A DNA stretch of 64,000 nucleotides from NCBI RefSeq assembly GCF_030295745.1, contig NZ_AP027291.1, forward strand, positions 1,984,001-2,048,000. The letters run 5' to 3'. A model generated the notes under the pieces. That model worked only from the letters and a program-made list of their open reading frames with translations, had not been told where the DNA came from and did not search any database. A program made the position numbers and the translations under genes. The stretch is from Mycolicibacterium sp. TUM20985. Lineage in GTDB: Bacteria > Actinomycetota > Actinomycetes > Mycobacteriales > Mycobacteriaceae. Numbering within the stretch: position 1 is the first letter of the stretch; each line of letters opens with the position of its first letter. Of this stretch, positions 1-7,842 are shown piece by piece.

Positions 1-338
1 TCGTCGATGCACTGCCGCACGTAAGGGGCATCGCCGCGGGCGGCCGGCTTGCCCGACGCGCGGTCGGCGGGATTTCCGGTGATGCCGAACTTCGTCGCGA
101 GGGTGACCTCGTCGCGTCGATCGGCGAGCAGGCTCGCGATCAGTCGCTCGTTCGCCCCGCCCCCGTAGACGTTCGCGGTGTCGACGAACGTCACGCCGAG
201 GTCGATGGCGCGGTGCAGGGTGGCCAGCGACTCGGTGTCGTCAACGTCGCCGTAGACCGGCGTCAACGCCATGGCGCCGAAACCGATGGCGCTCACGGTC
301 AGATCGTCGCCGAGCGTGACGGTGTCGTTCACATTCAT
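1..338 (-). CDS. Aldo/keto reductase, N-terminal part (runs off the window)
   Basis: The reverse strand from 338 reads an N-terminus typical of an NADPH-dependent aldo/keto reductase: a first beta strand with the GFGAM turn, then VDTANVYGGGANE carrying the catalytic Asp and Tyr, and a following ATKFG that carries the catalytic Lys. The His of the tetrad would lie beyond the window edge. Start ATG at 338 is preceded by AAGGGG, which decides it over a second, out-of-frame ATG four bases later. About 112 codons are visible, so roughly a third of a normal reductase. Substrate cannot be told from this part. It is transcribed away from the CBS gene. Confidence 0.85.
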   Translation of the reverse strand, partial: MNVNDTVTLGDDLTVSAIGFGAMALTPVYGDVDDTESLATLHRAIDLGVTFVDTANVYGGGANERLIASLLADRRDEVTLATKFGITGNPADRASGKPAARGDAPYVRQCID

Positions 339-438
339 CCCCTTGGTTTCAGCGGCGCCGACCGGCCCGCTACCGCTACCAACGGACGTCGTCGGCGATG
401 TGTTCCGCCGAAGGGCTTCGAGCGCCGGACGACGGACG

Positions 439-469
439 TAGCCTAGTGTGAGCCAGGTCACGCAGGAGG
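439..469 (+). promoter_or_regulatory. Promoter -10 and ribosome binding site of the CBS gene
   Basis: TAGCCT at 439-444 fits the mycobacterial TANNNT -10. It would place the transcript start near 451, leaving a short leader with AGGAGG at 464-469. This supports ATG 475 over GTG 448, which would lie at or upstream of the transcript start. No -35 is obvious. Confidence 0.4.
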
Positions 470-474
470 CCCCG

Positions 475-903
475 ATGCGCATCGCCGACGTGTTGAAGAA
501 CAAGGGCGCGGGGGTGTTGACGATCACCCCGGACACCCTCGTCAGCGACCTGCTCGCCGGGTTGGTCACCCGCAACGTCGGCGCGATGGTCGTCGTCGGC
601 GCCGACGGGGTAGTCGGCATCGTCTCCGAACGCGACGTCATCCGAATGCTGCACGATCACGGCGCGCGCGCGCTCGGCCGGCCGGTGGCCGACATCATGA
701 CCAGTGAGGTGATCACCTGCTCGCCCGACGATTCCGTGGACAGCCTGAGCGTCCTGATGACCACCCATCGGGTTCGGCACGTTCCCGTCGTGGAGAACGG
801 CCAGCTGGCCGGCATCGTCAGCATCGGTGACGTCGTCAAGACGCGGATGGAGGCGTTGCAGGCCGAACGCGAACAGTTGGCGGCGTACATCACCCAGGGG
901 TGA
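475..903 (+). CDS. CBS-domain pair protein (Rv2406c-like)
   Basis: A 142-residue protein consisting almost entirely of two CBS domains (about residues 1-60 and 68-130), each ending in the usual G-(I/V)-(V/I)-(S)-x-x-D strand-helix (GIVSERDV and GIVSIGDV). Such stand-alone CBS pairs bind adenosyl ligands and act as sensors or regulatory subunits; the partner is unknown. A GTG at 448 is open, but ATG 475 is preceded by AGGAGG at 464-469 with 5-nt spacing, so I start there. The next gene follows after 4 nt, implying co-transcription. By memory the position beside lepA matches Rv2406c of M. tuberculosis. Confidence 0.85.
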   Translation: MRIADVLKNKGAGVLTITPDTLVSDLLAGLVTRNVGAMVVVGADGVVGIVSERDVIRMLHDHGARALGRPVADIMTSEVITCSPDDSVDSLSVLMTTHRVRHVPVVENGQLAGIVSIGDVVKTRMEALQAEREQLAAYITQG

Positions 904-907
904 GACG

Positions 908-1516
908 ATGACCAGCGTGCTGGCCAGACCTGCGACGCGTACCGACGTCGGCGCCATGTCCACGACCCTCGGGCGAGCCTTCTTCGACGACCCCGTCATG
1001 TGTTGGATGCTGCCCGACGCCGAGCGCCGCAGGCGGAAGCTGCACGAGCTGTTCGCCGCGCTCACGCGCTACCACCACCTGGCGCGGGGCGGAGTCGAGG
1101 TCGTCCCCGACGGTTCCGGCGGCATCGGCGGCGCTGCACTGTGGGACCCGCCCGGCGAGTGGCGGCAGACCCGCCTCGAGGAGCTGCGCGCCATGCCACG
1201 GTTGCTGTGGGCGTTCGGCCGGTCGCTACAGCGCGGGCTGGTCCTCGAGGAGCTGATGAAGAAGGCTCATCCCGAGGAGCCGCACTGGTACCTCGCGATC
1301 ATCGGCAGCGATCCCGAGGTCCGCGGCAAGGGTTACGGACAGGCGTTGATGAGCTCGCGCCTCGACCGCTGCGACGCCGAGCACGCGCCCGCCTACCTGG
1401 AGTCGAGCAATCCCGACAACGTGCCCTACTACCAGCGGTTCGGCTTCGAGATCACCGGCGAGATCACCCCGCCGGGGGGCCCCACGCTGATTGCGATGTG
1501 GCGCGCGCCGCGCTAG
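908..1516 (+). CDS. GNAT-family N-acetyltransferase
   Basis: A 202-residue single-domain GNAT protein. The acetyl-CoA pyrophosphate loop is visible as VRGKGYGQALM (motif A, about residues 137-147), after WYLAIIGSDPE and before the motif-B segment with YLESSNPDNVPYYQRFGFE. The N-terminus begins with RPATRTDVGAM, typical of this fold. It probably acetylates a small molecule or a protein amino group; the acceptor is not deducible. ATG 908 lies 4 nt after the CBS stop, with AGGGGTGAG upstream, so the two genes are likely coupled. It is convergent with the PemK-like gene and the two overlap by 4 nt (1513-1516). Confidence 0.85.
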   Translation: MTSVLARPATRTDVGAMSTTLGRAFFDDPVMCWMLPDAERRRRKLHELFAALTRYHHLARGGVEVVPDGSGGIGGAALWDPPGEWRQTRLEELRAMPRLLWAFGRSLQRGLVLEELMKKAHPEEPHWYLAIIGSDPEVRGKGYGQALMSSRLDRCDAEHAPAYLESSNPDNVPYYQRFGFEITGEITPPGGPTLIAMWRAPR

Positions 1517-2124
1517 CTCCAGGAGAATTCCGCGCGCAGCCGCCTCGCCACGACCTCGAAGGTGTCGCGATCCAGGATCGCCCCCTCGCGGCGAATGCCC
1601 TCCTCCGGAACGTCCAGGACCCGGTCGAGCCGCACCCAGCTGGCGCGCCCCTCGTAATCCCAACTACCGCTTCCGATTCCGACCCAGGAGAGGTCGCCGA
1701 GGTGGCGTTCCTGGCTGGACAGCATCAAGCCCAGCAGAGTGTTCCGGTCGCGGCCGACGACCAGCACGGGGCGGTCCTTGCCACGCGAGGGGTCCTCCTC
1801 GTAGGCCACCCAGGTCCAGACGATCTCACCCGGATCGGCCTGGCCGTCGAGATCGGGTGCATAGGACACGGCGCGCGCCCGATGTGCCGTGGGAACGCCG
1901 CTCTTGGTGACCGGCCGGCCCGCGGCGATCGCCCGCTGCGGCTCGGGCGCCGCGCCCATCAGAACACTGAGGCCGACGTCGATCCCCATCTTGATGCCCT
2001 GCTGCAGGGTGCGCGGCCGGGTGTCCGGACTCTGCAGTTGGCGGATGATCTTCGGCGCCTCTCCGAACACCAGGTTCTCCGTGGTCTTGATGATTCGCTG
2101 CCACGGACTCCGCTGTGAAGCCAT
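1513..2124 (-). CDS. PemK/MazF-fold protein, Rv2405-like
   Basis: A 203-residue protein. Residues about 85-200 look like a PemK/MazF (SH3-like) fold: GEIVWTWVAYEEDPSRGKDRPVLVVGRD, then the LGLMLSSQ strand and a terminal region. The GKDRPVLVVG strand is the family hallmark. The first 80 residues form an extra helical, basic N-terminus (QRIIKTTENLVFG) not found in stand-alone MazF toxins. No antitoxin-sized gene adjoins it, so it may be a domesticated RNA-binding or RNase-like protein rather than a toxin. A -10 TATGCT (complement of 2131-2136) is 6 nt before ATG 2124, so the mRNA is probably leaderless. It is divergent from lepA, as Rv2405 is from lepA in M. tuberculosis. Confidence 0.75.
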   Translation of the reverse strand: MASQRSPWQRIIKTTENLVFGEAPKIIRQLQSPDTRPRTLQQGIKMGIDVGLSVLMGAAPEPQRAIAAGRPVTKSGVPTAHRARAVSYAPDLDGQADPGEIVWTWVAYEEDPSRGKDRPVLVVGRDRNTLLGLMLSSQERHLGDLSWVGIGSGSWDYEGRASWVRLDRVLDVPEEGIRREGAILDRDTFEVVARRLRAEFSWS

Positions 2125-2168
2125 GCGACGAGCATAAGCACGATTGTGTCGACACGACGTTTGGTCGA

Positions 2169-2174
2169 TACGCT
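2169..2174 (+). promoter_or_regulatory. Putative lepA -10 element
   Basis: TACGCT fits TANNNT and would start transcription near 2181, giving a leader of about 50 nt that carries AGGAG at 2223-2227. The divergent PemK-like promoter lies about 35 bp away. A TGTCGACA palindrome sits between them (around 2147-2154). The -35 is not convincing. Confidence 0.35.
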
Positions 2175-2233
2175 GGCAATGCAGGTAACACGGGCCGACA
2201 CACGTCGGGGCCCCACCCCATCAGGAGATTCCC

Positions 2234-4075
2234 ATCAGCAGCTTCGCCGACAAGACGTTCACTGCGCCGGCGCGGATCCGGAACTTCTGCATCATCGCCC
2301 ACATCGATCACGGCAAGTCGACCCTGGCCGACCGGATGCTGGGGATCACCGGGGTGGTCGCCGACCGGGACATGCGGGCGCAGTACCTCGACCGGATGGA
2401 CATCGAGCGCGAGCGCGGCATCACCATCAAGGCGCAGAACGTGCGTCTGCCGTGGGTGGTTAACGACGAAGAGTTCGTGCTGCACCTCATCGACACCCCG
2501 GGCCACGTCGACTTCACCTACGAGGTGTCGCGTGCGCTGGAGGCCTGTGAAGGCGCCGTCCTCCTCGTCGACGCCGCCCAGGGCATCGAGGCGCAGACGC
2601 TGGCGAACCTCTACCTGGCGCTCGACCGCGGGCTGACCATCATCCCGGTGCTGAACAAGATCGACCTGCCTGCCGCCGACCCGGACCGCTATGCCGGTGA
2701 GATCGCCCACATCATCGGCTGCGAGCCCGAGGAGGTGCTGCGGGTGTCCGGCAAGACCGGCGTCGGCGTCCGCGAACTGCTCGACGAGGTGGTCCGGTTG
2801 GTTCCCGCGCCGGTCGGCGATCCCGACGCACCGGCCAGGGCGATGATCTTCGACTCGGTGTACGACATCTACCGCGGCGTGGTGACCTACGTCCGCGTGG
2901 TGGACGGCAAGCTGACCCCGCGCGAGAAGATCAAGATGATGTCCACCGGAACCACCCACGAACTCCTGGAAGTCGGCATCGTCTCACCCGATCCGAAGCC
3001 CAGCGTCGGCCTCGGGGTCGGTGAGGTCGGATACCTCATCACCGGGGTGAAGGACGTCCGGCAGTCGAAGGTCGGCGACACCGTGACCTCCTTCCGAAAT
3101 GGCGCTACCCAGGCGCTCACCGGCTACCGGGAGCCCCGGCCGATGGTCTACTCCGGCCTCTACCCGGTCGACGGTTCGGACTACCCCAACCTGCGCGATG
3201 CGCTGGAGCGGTTGCAGCTCAACGACGCGGCGCTGGTGTGGGAGCCCGAGACGTCGGTCGCGTTGGGTTTCGGTTTTCGGTGCGGGTTCCTCGGCCTGCT
3301 GCACATGGAGATCACCCGCGAGCGTCTGGAACGCGAGTTCGACCTCGATCTGATCTCCACCGCACCCAACGTGGTGTACCGGGTGGTCAAGGACGACGGC
3401 GCGGAACTGATCGTGACCAACCCCTCGGACTGGCAGGAGGGCAAGGTACGGGCGGTCTTCGAGCCCATCGTGAAGACCACGGTCATCGCGCCGAGTGAGT
3501 TCATCGGCACCATCATGGAGCTGTGCCAGTCACGGCGCGGTGAGCTCGGCGGCATGGATTACCTGTCGCCGGAACGTGTCGAGCTTCGCTACACGATGCC
3601 CTTGGGCGAGATCATCTTCGACTTCTTCGACTCGCTGAAGTCGCGTACCCGCGGCTACGCCAGCCTGGACTACGAGGAGGCGGGCGAGCAGGAGGCCGAC
3701 CTGGTCAAGGTCGACATCCTCCTTCAGGGCGAGGCCGTCGATGCGTTCAGCGCCATCGTGCACAAGGACGGCGCCGCTGCGTACGGCAACAAGATGACGA
3801 CCAAGCTCAAGGAACTCATTCCGCGCCAGCAGTTCGAGGTGCCGATCCAGGCTGCGATCGGATCGAGAATCATTGCGCGCGAAAACATTCGGGCGATCCG
3901 CAAGGACGTCCTGAGCAAGTGCTACGGCGGTGACATCACCCGCAAGCGCAAGCTGCTGGAGAAGCAGAAGGAGGGCAAGAAGCGGATGAAGACCATCGGT
4001 CGCGTCGAGGTTCCGCAGGAAGCCTTCGTCGCGGCCCTGTCCGCCGATGCTGCCAGCGACAAGCCGAAGAAGTAG
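2234..4075 (+). CDS. lepA: Elongation factor 4 (LepA/EF4), unusual ATC start
   Basis: Membrane-associated ribosomal GTPase that back-translocates or remodels stalled ribosomes. From 2234 it is 613 residues, normal for LepA. G1 is AHIDHGKS (residues 22-29), followed by RERGITIK (G2), DTPGH (G3) and NKIDLP (G4). It has EF-G-like domains and the LepA-specific C-terminal domain ending in [16 protein letters not shown]. The conserved N-terminus [13 protein letters not shown] is read in frame, yet between the in-frame TAA at 2186 and the G1 motif there is no ATG, GTG or TTG. The first ATG (2336) would remove the P-loop. AGGAG at 2223-2227 is 6 nt from ATC 2234, so ATC is the best start; ATT 2228 is too close to the Shine-Dalgarno. 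The lppR-like gene follows after 9 nt. Confidence 0.95.
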   Translation: MSSFADKTFTAPARIRNFCIIAHIDHGKSTLADRMLGITGVVADRDMRAQYLDRMDIERERGITIKAQNVRLPWVVNDEEFVLHLIDTPGHVDFTYEVSRALEACEGAVLLVDAAQGIEAQTLANLYLALDRGLTIIPVLNKIDLPAADPDRYAGEIAHIIGCEPEEVLRVSGKTGVGVRELLDEVVRLVPAPVGDPDAPARAMIFDSVYDIYRGVVTYVRVVDGKLTPREKIKMMSTGTTHELLEVGIVSPDPKPSVGLGVGEVGYLITGVKDVRQSKVGDTVTSFRNGATQALTGYREPRPMVYSGLYPVDGSDYPNLRDALERLQLNDAALVWEPETSVALGFGFRCGFLGLLHMEITRERLEREFDLDLISTAPNVVYRVVKDDGAELIVTNPSDWQEGKVRAVFEPIVKTTVIAPSEFIGTIMELCQSRRGELGGMDYLSPERVELRYTMPLGEIIFDFFDSLKSRTRGYASLDYEEAGEQEADLVKVDILLQGEAVDAFSAIVHKDGAAAYGNKMTTKLKELIPRQQFEVPIQAAIGSRIIARENIRAIRKDVLSKCYGGDITRKRKLLEKQKEGKKRMKTIGRVEVPQEAFVAALSADAASDKPKK

Positions 4076-4084
4076 CACCCGCCC

Positions 4085-4792
4085 ATGCGCTGGCTGGCGG
4101 GAGGCCTCTCGATCGTCTTGCTGCTGGCAGGCTGCGCCCAGACCGTCGAGGGTGCGGCCCGAGCCGCCACGACCGCAACGAAGCTACTTCCCTCCGAGGA
4201 CGAGATCACCTCGGCCGCCCAAAGTCCGTTGAGCACCTTCGGTTTTCAACCCTTTAGTGGTGGCGTGGAAATCCTGCCGGACGGTTACCGCACCGACGCC
4301 GACGCCTCGCCGATCAGCTGCGCCGCCGTGACCGACACCGCGCCGCGCATCGTCTACGAACCCCTTCCCGTTCTGGAAGCCGCGAGGCAGAGCTACTTCA
4401 ACTGGGACGAAGGCGTCGACACCTCGGGTGCGGACGTGGCGGTGGTGCGCCTGGCGACCTCTGAGGCGGCCATCGCGACGTTCGACACGTTCGCCGCGCA
4501 GTGGCAGCAGTGCTCGGGCACCACCGTCGTCAAACACGTGGGGGAGTCGGTGATCGACGCCGACCTCTCCGATGTCGCCATACGAGATTCGGTGGTCTCG
4601 GCGACGGTCCGCACGACGCAGCGCCCGAATGCCCCCGCCTCCCGATACGAACGCGCACTCGGGGTGCGCGGTGACGCCCTGGTCGAGGTCTCGCTGGCCA
4701 TCACCTCGACGGGTGAGGGGCAAGCGGACCCGCAGGCCGCGGCCGTCCGCATCGTCGAATCGATCCTCGCCAAGACCGGGGGATCGGCGTGA
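4085..4792 (+). CDS. Lipoprotein with PknH-type sensor domain, LppR-like
   Basis: A 235-residue predicted lipoprotein. It has a short basic N-terminus, a hydrophobic stretch and the lipobox LLAGC with Cys about residue 17, so it should be lipidated and anchored on the outer face of the plasma membrane. The rest resembles the extracellular sensor domain family first seen in the kinase PknH: paired Cys (ISCAAV and WQQCSG), the repeated alpha-beta unit with FDTFAAQWQQC, and a closing strand LVEVSLAI. No ligand is known. It lies 9 nt behind lepA, as lppR (Rv2403c) does in M. tuberculosis, and its stop overlaps the next lipoprotein start (GTGA), so the two are translationally coupled. Confidence 0.8.
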   Translation: MRWLAGGLSIVLLLAGCAQTVEGAARAATTATKLLPSEDEITSAAQSPLSTFGFQPFSGGVEILPDGYRTDADASPISCAAVTDTAPRIVYEPLPVLEAARQSYFNWDEGVDTSGADVAVVRLATSEAAIATFDTFAAQWQQCSGTTVVKHVGESVIDADLSDVAIRDSVVSATVRTTQRPNAPASRYERALGVRGDALVEVSLAITSTGEGQADPQAAAVRIVESILAKTGGSA

Positions 4793-5496
4793 ACGGGATG
4801 ACGGCCCGCCTGCGGACGGGTGCGGCGCTGGCCCTCACCCTCGTCGTGGTGTCGGGCTGCACCACCACGGTCACCGGCGTGCCCGTCCGCAATGCCGACT
4901 CCGGCCCGACGGGGGTGCAGCCGCTGCGGCCGTCGCAGCTCGACGACGTCCTGCTGAGCATCGACCGGCTCAACGAGATCTCCGGTGCCACCGACATGGA
5001 AGTCGTCCTGGAGGGCGAGGAGATGTCGGACAACAGCGAGGCCGTGTCCGACCCGGACTGTCTCGGCTCGATCTTCGGCGCCGAGGACCAGGTGTATCGG
5101 CTCAGCGACTGGACCGACGTGCGGGACCAGGTCGCGCGGGAGCCCGATGACGACAACGACCACTGGGTGGAGCAGACCGTCGTGCGCTACGCGACGGAGG
5201 CACAGGCCCTAGACTTCGTCGAGAAGTCGACGTCCGCGTGGCGGGACTGCGGCGGCTTCTCCGTCGCCGTCGACGACGGGACGACGAGCTCGATCTGGGA
5301 GATCGACGACGCCGTGGTCGACGACGACATGCTGACACAGGTGATCGCGCAAGAGGATTCGGACGGCTGGGAGTGCCAGCACGCCATGTCGGCGGTGGCG
5401 AACGTCTCCGTCGAGGCCATCGCCTGTGCGTTCGGCATCTCGGACGAAGGCACCACGATGGTCAGGGCGCTCGTCGCGAACGCGGCCAGGCGCTAA
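4789..5496 (+). CDS. Second lipoprotein with PknH-type sensor domain
   Basis: A 235-residue lipoprotein: signal region ALALTLVVVSGC with lipobox VSGC (Cys about 22), then a TTTVTGVPVR linker and a sensor domain with four Cys (DCLGS, RDCGG, WECQH, IACAF) that probably form two disulfides, as in the PknH extracellular domain. The domain is acidic (EPDDDNDHW). GTG 4789 overlaps the preceding stop by 4 nt. It is probably a paralogue of the preceding gene by tandem duplication: same length, same layout, but low identity by eye. Function is unknown; these domains are thought to sense extracytoplasmic ligands. Confidence 0.75.
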   Translation: MNGMTARLRTGAALALTLVVVSGCTTTVTGVPVRNADSGPTGVQPLRPSQLDDVLLSIDRLNEISGATDMEVVLEGEEMSDNSEAVSDPDCLGSIFGAEDQVYRLSDWTDVRDQVAREPDDDNDHWVEQTVVRYATEAQALDFVEKSTSAWRDCGGFSVAVDDGTTSSIWEIDDAVVDDDMLTQVIAQEDSDGWECQHAMSAVANVSVEAIACAFGISDEGTTMVRALVANAARR

Positions 5497-5501
5497 CCGA
5501 G

Positions 5502-5753
5502 TCAGCTCAGCGCGGTGTCGTCACGGCTGACCACGTCCTCCACGGCGCTGCGCAGTGTCTCCAGCTCGCGGCGTTGCTCTGCCGAGTAGTCGCGGGCCGC
5601 GTCGTCGAGCACGCAGACGGTGCCGACCACGTTGCCCGCCGGGTCGTGGACCGCGAGCCCCAGGTAGTTGTGCAGCCCGAACTCGACTTCGTCCTCGTTG
5701 CCGGCGAAGGTCTGATCCTCGCGCGAGTCCCGGCGGTTCGGTTCAGAGGCCAT
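5502..5753 (-). CDS. Short GAF-domain fragment
   Basis: An 83-codon frame from ATG 5753 whose middle (LGLAVHDPAGNVVGTVCVLDD) is the last two strands of a GAF domain, followed by a helix (YSAEQRRELETLRSAVEDVV) that normally ends such domains. The first half of a GAF domain is missing, and the reading frame upstream of the ATG is not GAF-like. It is therefore either a truncated remnant of a redox/light-type GAF sensor or a very small protein. No Shine-Dalgarno is visible. It lies between the lipoprotein operon (convergent, 5 nt away) and trehalase (44 nt), transcribed with the latter. Confidence 0.45.
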   Translation of the reverse strand: MASEPNRRDSREDQTFAGNEDEVEFGLHNYLGLAVHDPAGNVVGTVCVLDDAARDYSAEQRRELETLRSAVEDVVSRDDTALS

Positions 5754-5796
5754 GGGTAGATCATGACGTGTGGTGGGTGGTCCTACCGCACGGTCA

Positions 5797-7809
5797 CTAC
5801 ATCGGGGCGTTCGCCGGCTGGAACACGCCGGTGCTGTCGGCTTCCTCCTCGGCACGGATCACGTGCACCACGGCGTTGATCAGCGCGAGGTGGGTGAAGG
5901 CCTGCGGGAAGTTGCCGAGGTGCCGACCGGTGCGCGGCTCGATCTCCTCGGCGTAGAGGTGCAACGGACTGGCGAACGACAGCAGCCGCTCGCACAGGTG
6001 CTTGGCGCGGCTGATCTCGCCGATCTCGACCAGCGCGGACACCAGCCAGAACGAACAGATCGTGAACGAACCCTCCTCGCCGGACAGTCCGTCATCGGTC
6101 TCCTCGGTGCGGTAGCGCAGCACCAGGCCGTCCTCGGTCAGTTCGTCGGCGATGGCGAGCACGGTGGCGCGGACGCGCGGATCATCCGACGGGAGGAACC
6201 GCACCAGCGGGACGAGCAGCAGCGAGGCGTCCAGGGCGTCGTCGCCGTAGCGCTGCGTCAGCGCGCCGCGATGATCGACGCCGTGGGCGAGGATGTCGGC
6301 CTTGATCTCCTCGGCGAGCGCCCGCCACTGCTGCGCATAGCTCTTCTCACCTTGCAGATCAGCCAGTTTCGAACCACGGTCCAGCGCCACCCAGCACATC
6401 ACCTTGCTCGAGGTGAAGTGTTGCGGTTCGCCGCGCACCTCCCAGATGCCTCGATCGGGTTCGCGCCAGTGCTTGATGGCCTCCTCGACCTGAAGCTTCA
6501 GCACCGGCCACAGCATCTCCGGGATCTGTTCGCGTGATTTCGCGTGCAGATACACCGAGTCGAGCATGGTGCCCCAGATGTCGTGCTGCATCTGGTCGAA
6601 CGCCCCGTTGCCAATGCGCACCGGCCGCGAATTGTCGTACCCCGAGAGGTGGTTGAGCTCCTCCTCGGTGAGGTGGCGCTCACCACCGACGGCGTACATC
6701 ACCTGAAGTGGATGGCGCTCACCGTTGTTCGCCCCCGACACGTCGGCGATGAACGAGAAGAAGTCGTCGGCTTCGCGGTCCAGGCCCAACGTGTAGAGGC
6801 CCCACAACGCGAACGTGGAGTCACGTACCCAGGCGTAGCGGTAGTCCCAATTGCGTTCGCCCTGAGGGGTTTCCGGCAGTGAGGTGGTGCTGGCCGCCAG
6901 GAGTGCGCCGGTCGGCGAGTACGTCAGTCCCTTCAACGTCAACGCGCTGCGCTGGAGGAATGACCGCCAGGGGTGGTCGGGGAAGTCGCCGATGTTGATC
7001 CACTGCCGCCACGACTCGCTGGTCTTCCACATCTTGTCGGACGCCTCTTCGAACGTCTGCGGCGCCGGGTGCCCCGACCAGCTCAGCGCGACGAAGACGT
7101 TGTCGCCCTCCGTCAGCCGGGTGCGCGCCCGCGCTTCGTGACCCTCGAGACCGATCCGGAGGTTGGTCGTCAAGCGCAGCGTTGGATGAGCCTCGGGGTT
7201 CTTGCTGGCCCGCGCGATCGCCTCGCCGTAGGCCGCCGCCGAGTACTCCCACGTGGCCGACTCGCGGTGGTAGTCGAAGGACGGCTCACAGCTCATCACC
7301 AGTTCGACCACACCGCTGACGCACCGCACGGTGCGCAACAGGATGTGCTCGGCGTCCCAATCCATCGGCGTGCGGCGGTGCGTGCGCGACCGGGCGTCCA
7401 GATCGTGCCATGGCCCCATCACCAGCGCATCGCGGACGATCAGCCAGCCCGTGTGGGTCTGCCACGTGGTCTCCATGATCAGGCTGCCCGGGAGGTAGCG
7501 ACGCGCCGCCGGCACCGTCACGCCGTAGGGGCCCAGCCGGAAGTGACCGGCCCCGCGGTCGAGGATCGCGCCGAACACGCTGGGCGAATCGGGTCGGGGC
7601 ACGCACATCCACTCCACCGAACCCGCCGACGACACCAGGCAGGTGTTCTCACAATCCGAGAGGAAACCGTAGTCCGCGATTGGCGGGAACGGGTTGCGCA
7701 AGGGTCCTCCCGTCGCATACGGGACGGGGGCGGTCACCGTATACGGCGCCTCGGGGACGTGGTCGGTCGTGGTCGTCTCACCATTGGAACCGGCTTGCTG
7801 CAGAACCAT
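5797..7809 (-). CDS. GH15-family trehalase (Rv2402-like)
   Basis: A 670-residue glycoside hydrolase family 15 protein. GH15 enzymes of mycobacteria split trehalase-type alpha,alpha-1,1 linkages to two glucose molecules rather than starch. An N-terminal beta domain (from IADYGFLSDCENTCLVSSAGSVEWMCVPR) is followed by the (alpha/alpha)6 catalytic barrel with the signature RNWDYRYAWVRD. The likely catalytic acid is the Glu of GIWEVRG and the base the Glu in YAEEIEPRTG. It is cytoplasmic, with no signal peptide. The FAD monooxygenase gene ends 33 nt upstream on the same strand, so both may share a transcript. The position between lppR and the sulfate operon matches Rv2402, and trehalose recycling is central to mycolate metabolism. 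ATG 7809 has only a weak Shine-Dalgarno. Confidence 0.9.
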   Translation of the reverse strand: MVLQQAGSNGETTTTDHVPEAPYTVTAPVPYATGGPLRNPFPPIADYGFLSDCENTCLVSSAGSVEWMCVPRPDSPSVFGAILDRGAGHFRLGPYGVTVPAARRYLPGSLIMETTWQTHTGWLIVRDALVMGPWHDLDARSRTHRRTPMDWDAEHILLRTVRCVSGVVELVMSCEPSFDYHRESATWEYSAAAYGEAIARASKNPEAHPTLRLTTNLRIGLEGHEARARTRLTEGDNVFVALSWSGHPAPQTFEEASDKMWKTSESWRQWINIGDFPDHPWRSFLQRSALTLKGLTYSPTGALLAASTTSLPETPQGERNWDYRYAWVRDSTFALWGLYTLGLDREADDFFSFIADVSGANNGERHPLQVMYAVGGERHLTEEELNHLSGYDNSRPVRIGNGAFDQMQHDIWGTMLDSVYLHAKSREQIPEMLWPVLKLQVEEAIKHWREPDRGIWEVRGEPQHFTSSKVMCWVALDRGSKLADLQGEKSYAQQWRALAEEIKADILAHGVDHRGALTQRYGDDALDASLLLVPLVRFLPSDDPRVRATVLAIADELTEDGLVLRYRTEETDDGLSGEEGSFTICSFWLVSALVEIGEISRAKHLCERLLSFASPLHLYAEEIEPRTGRHLGNFPQAFTHLALINAVVHVIRAEEEADSTGVFQPANAPM

Positions 7810-7842
7810 CCCGACATCATCGACTGCCCGGGTACCCGGCGT

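Noticed and set aside
448..474. GTG 448 as start of the CBS protein
   Set aside because: The probable transcript start lies at or after it and AGGAGG is placed for ATG 475.
2115..2636. Possible frameshift giving lepA an upstream ATG start
   Set aside because: The frame from 2115/2146 does not encode the conserved LepA N-terminus; the LepA frame is intact from 2189 and only lacks a standard start.
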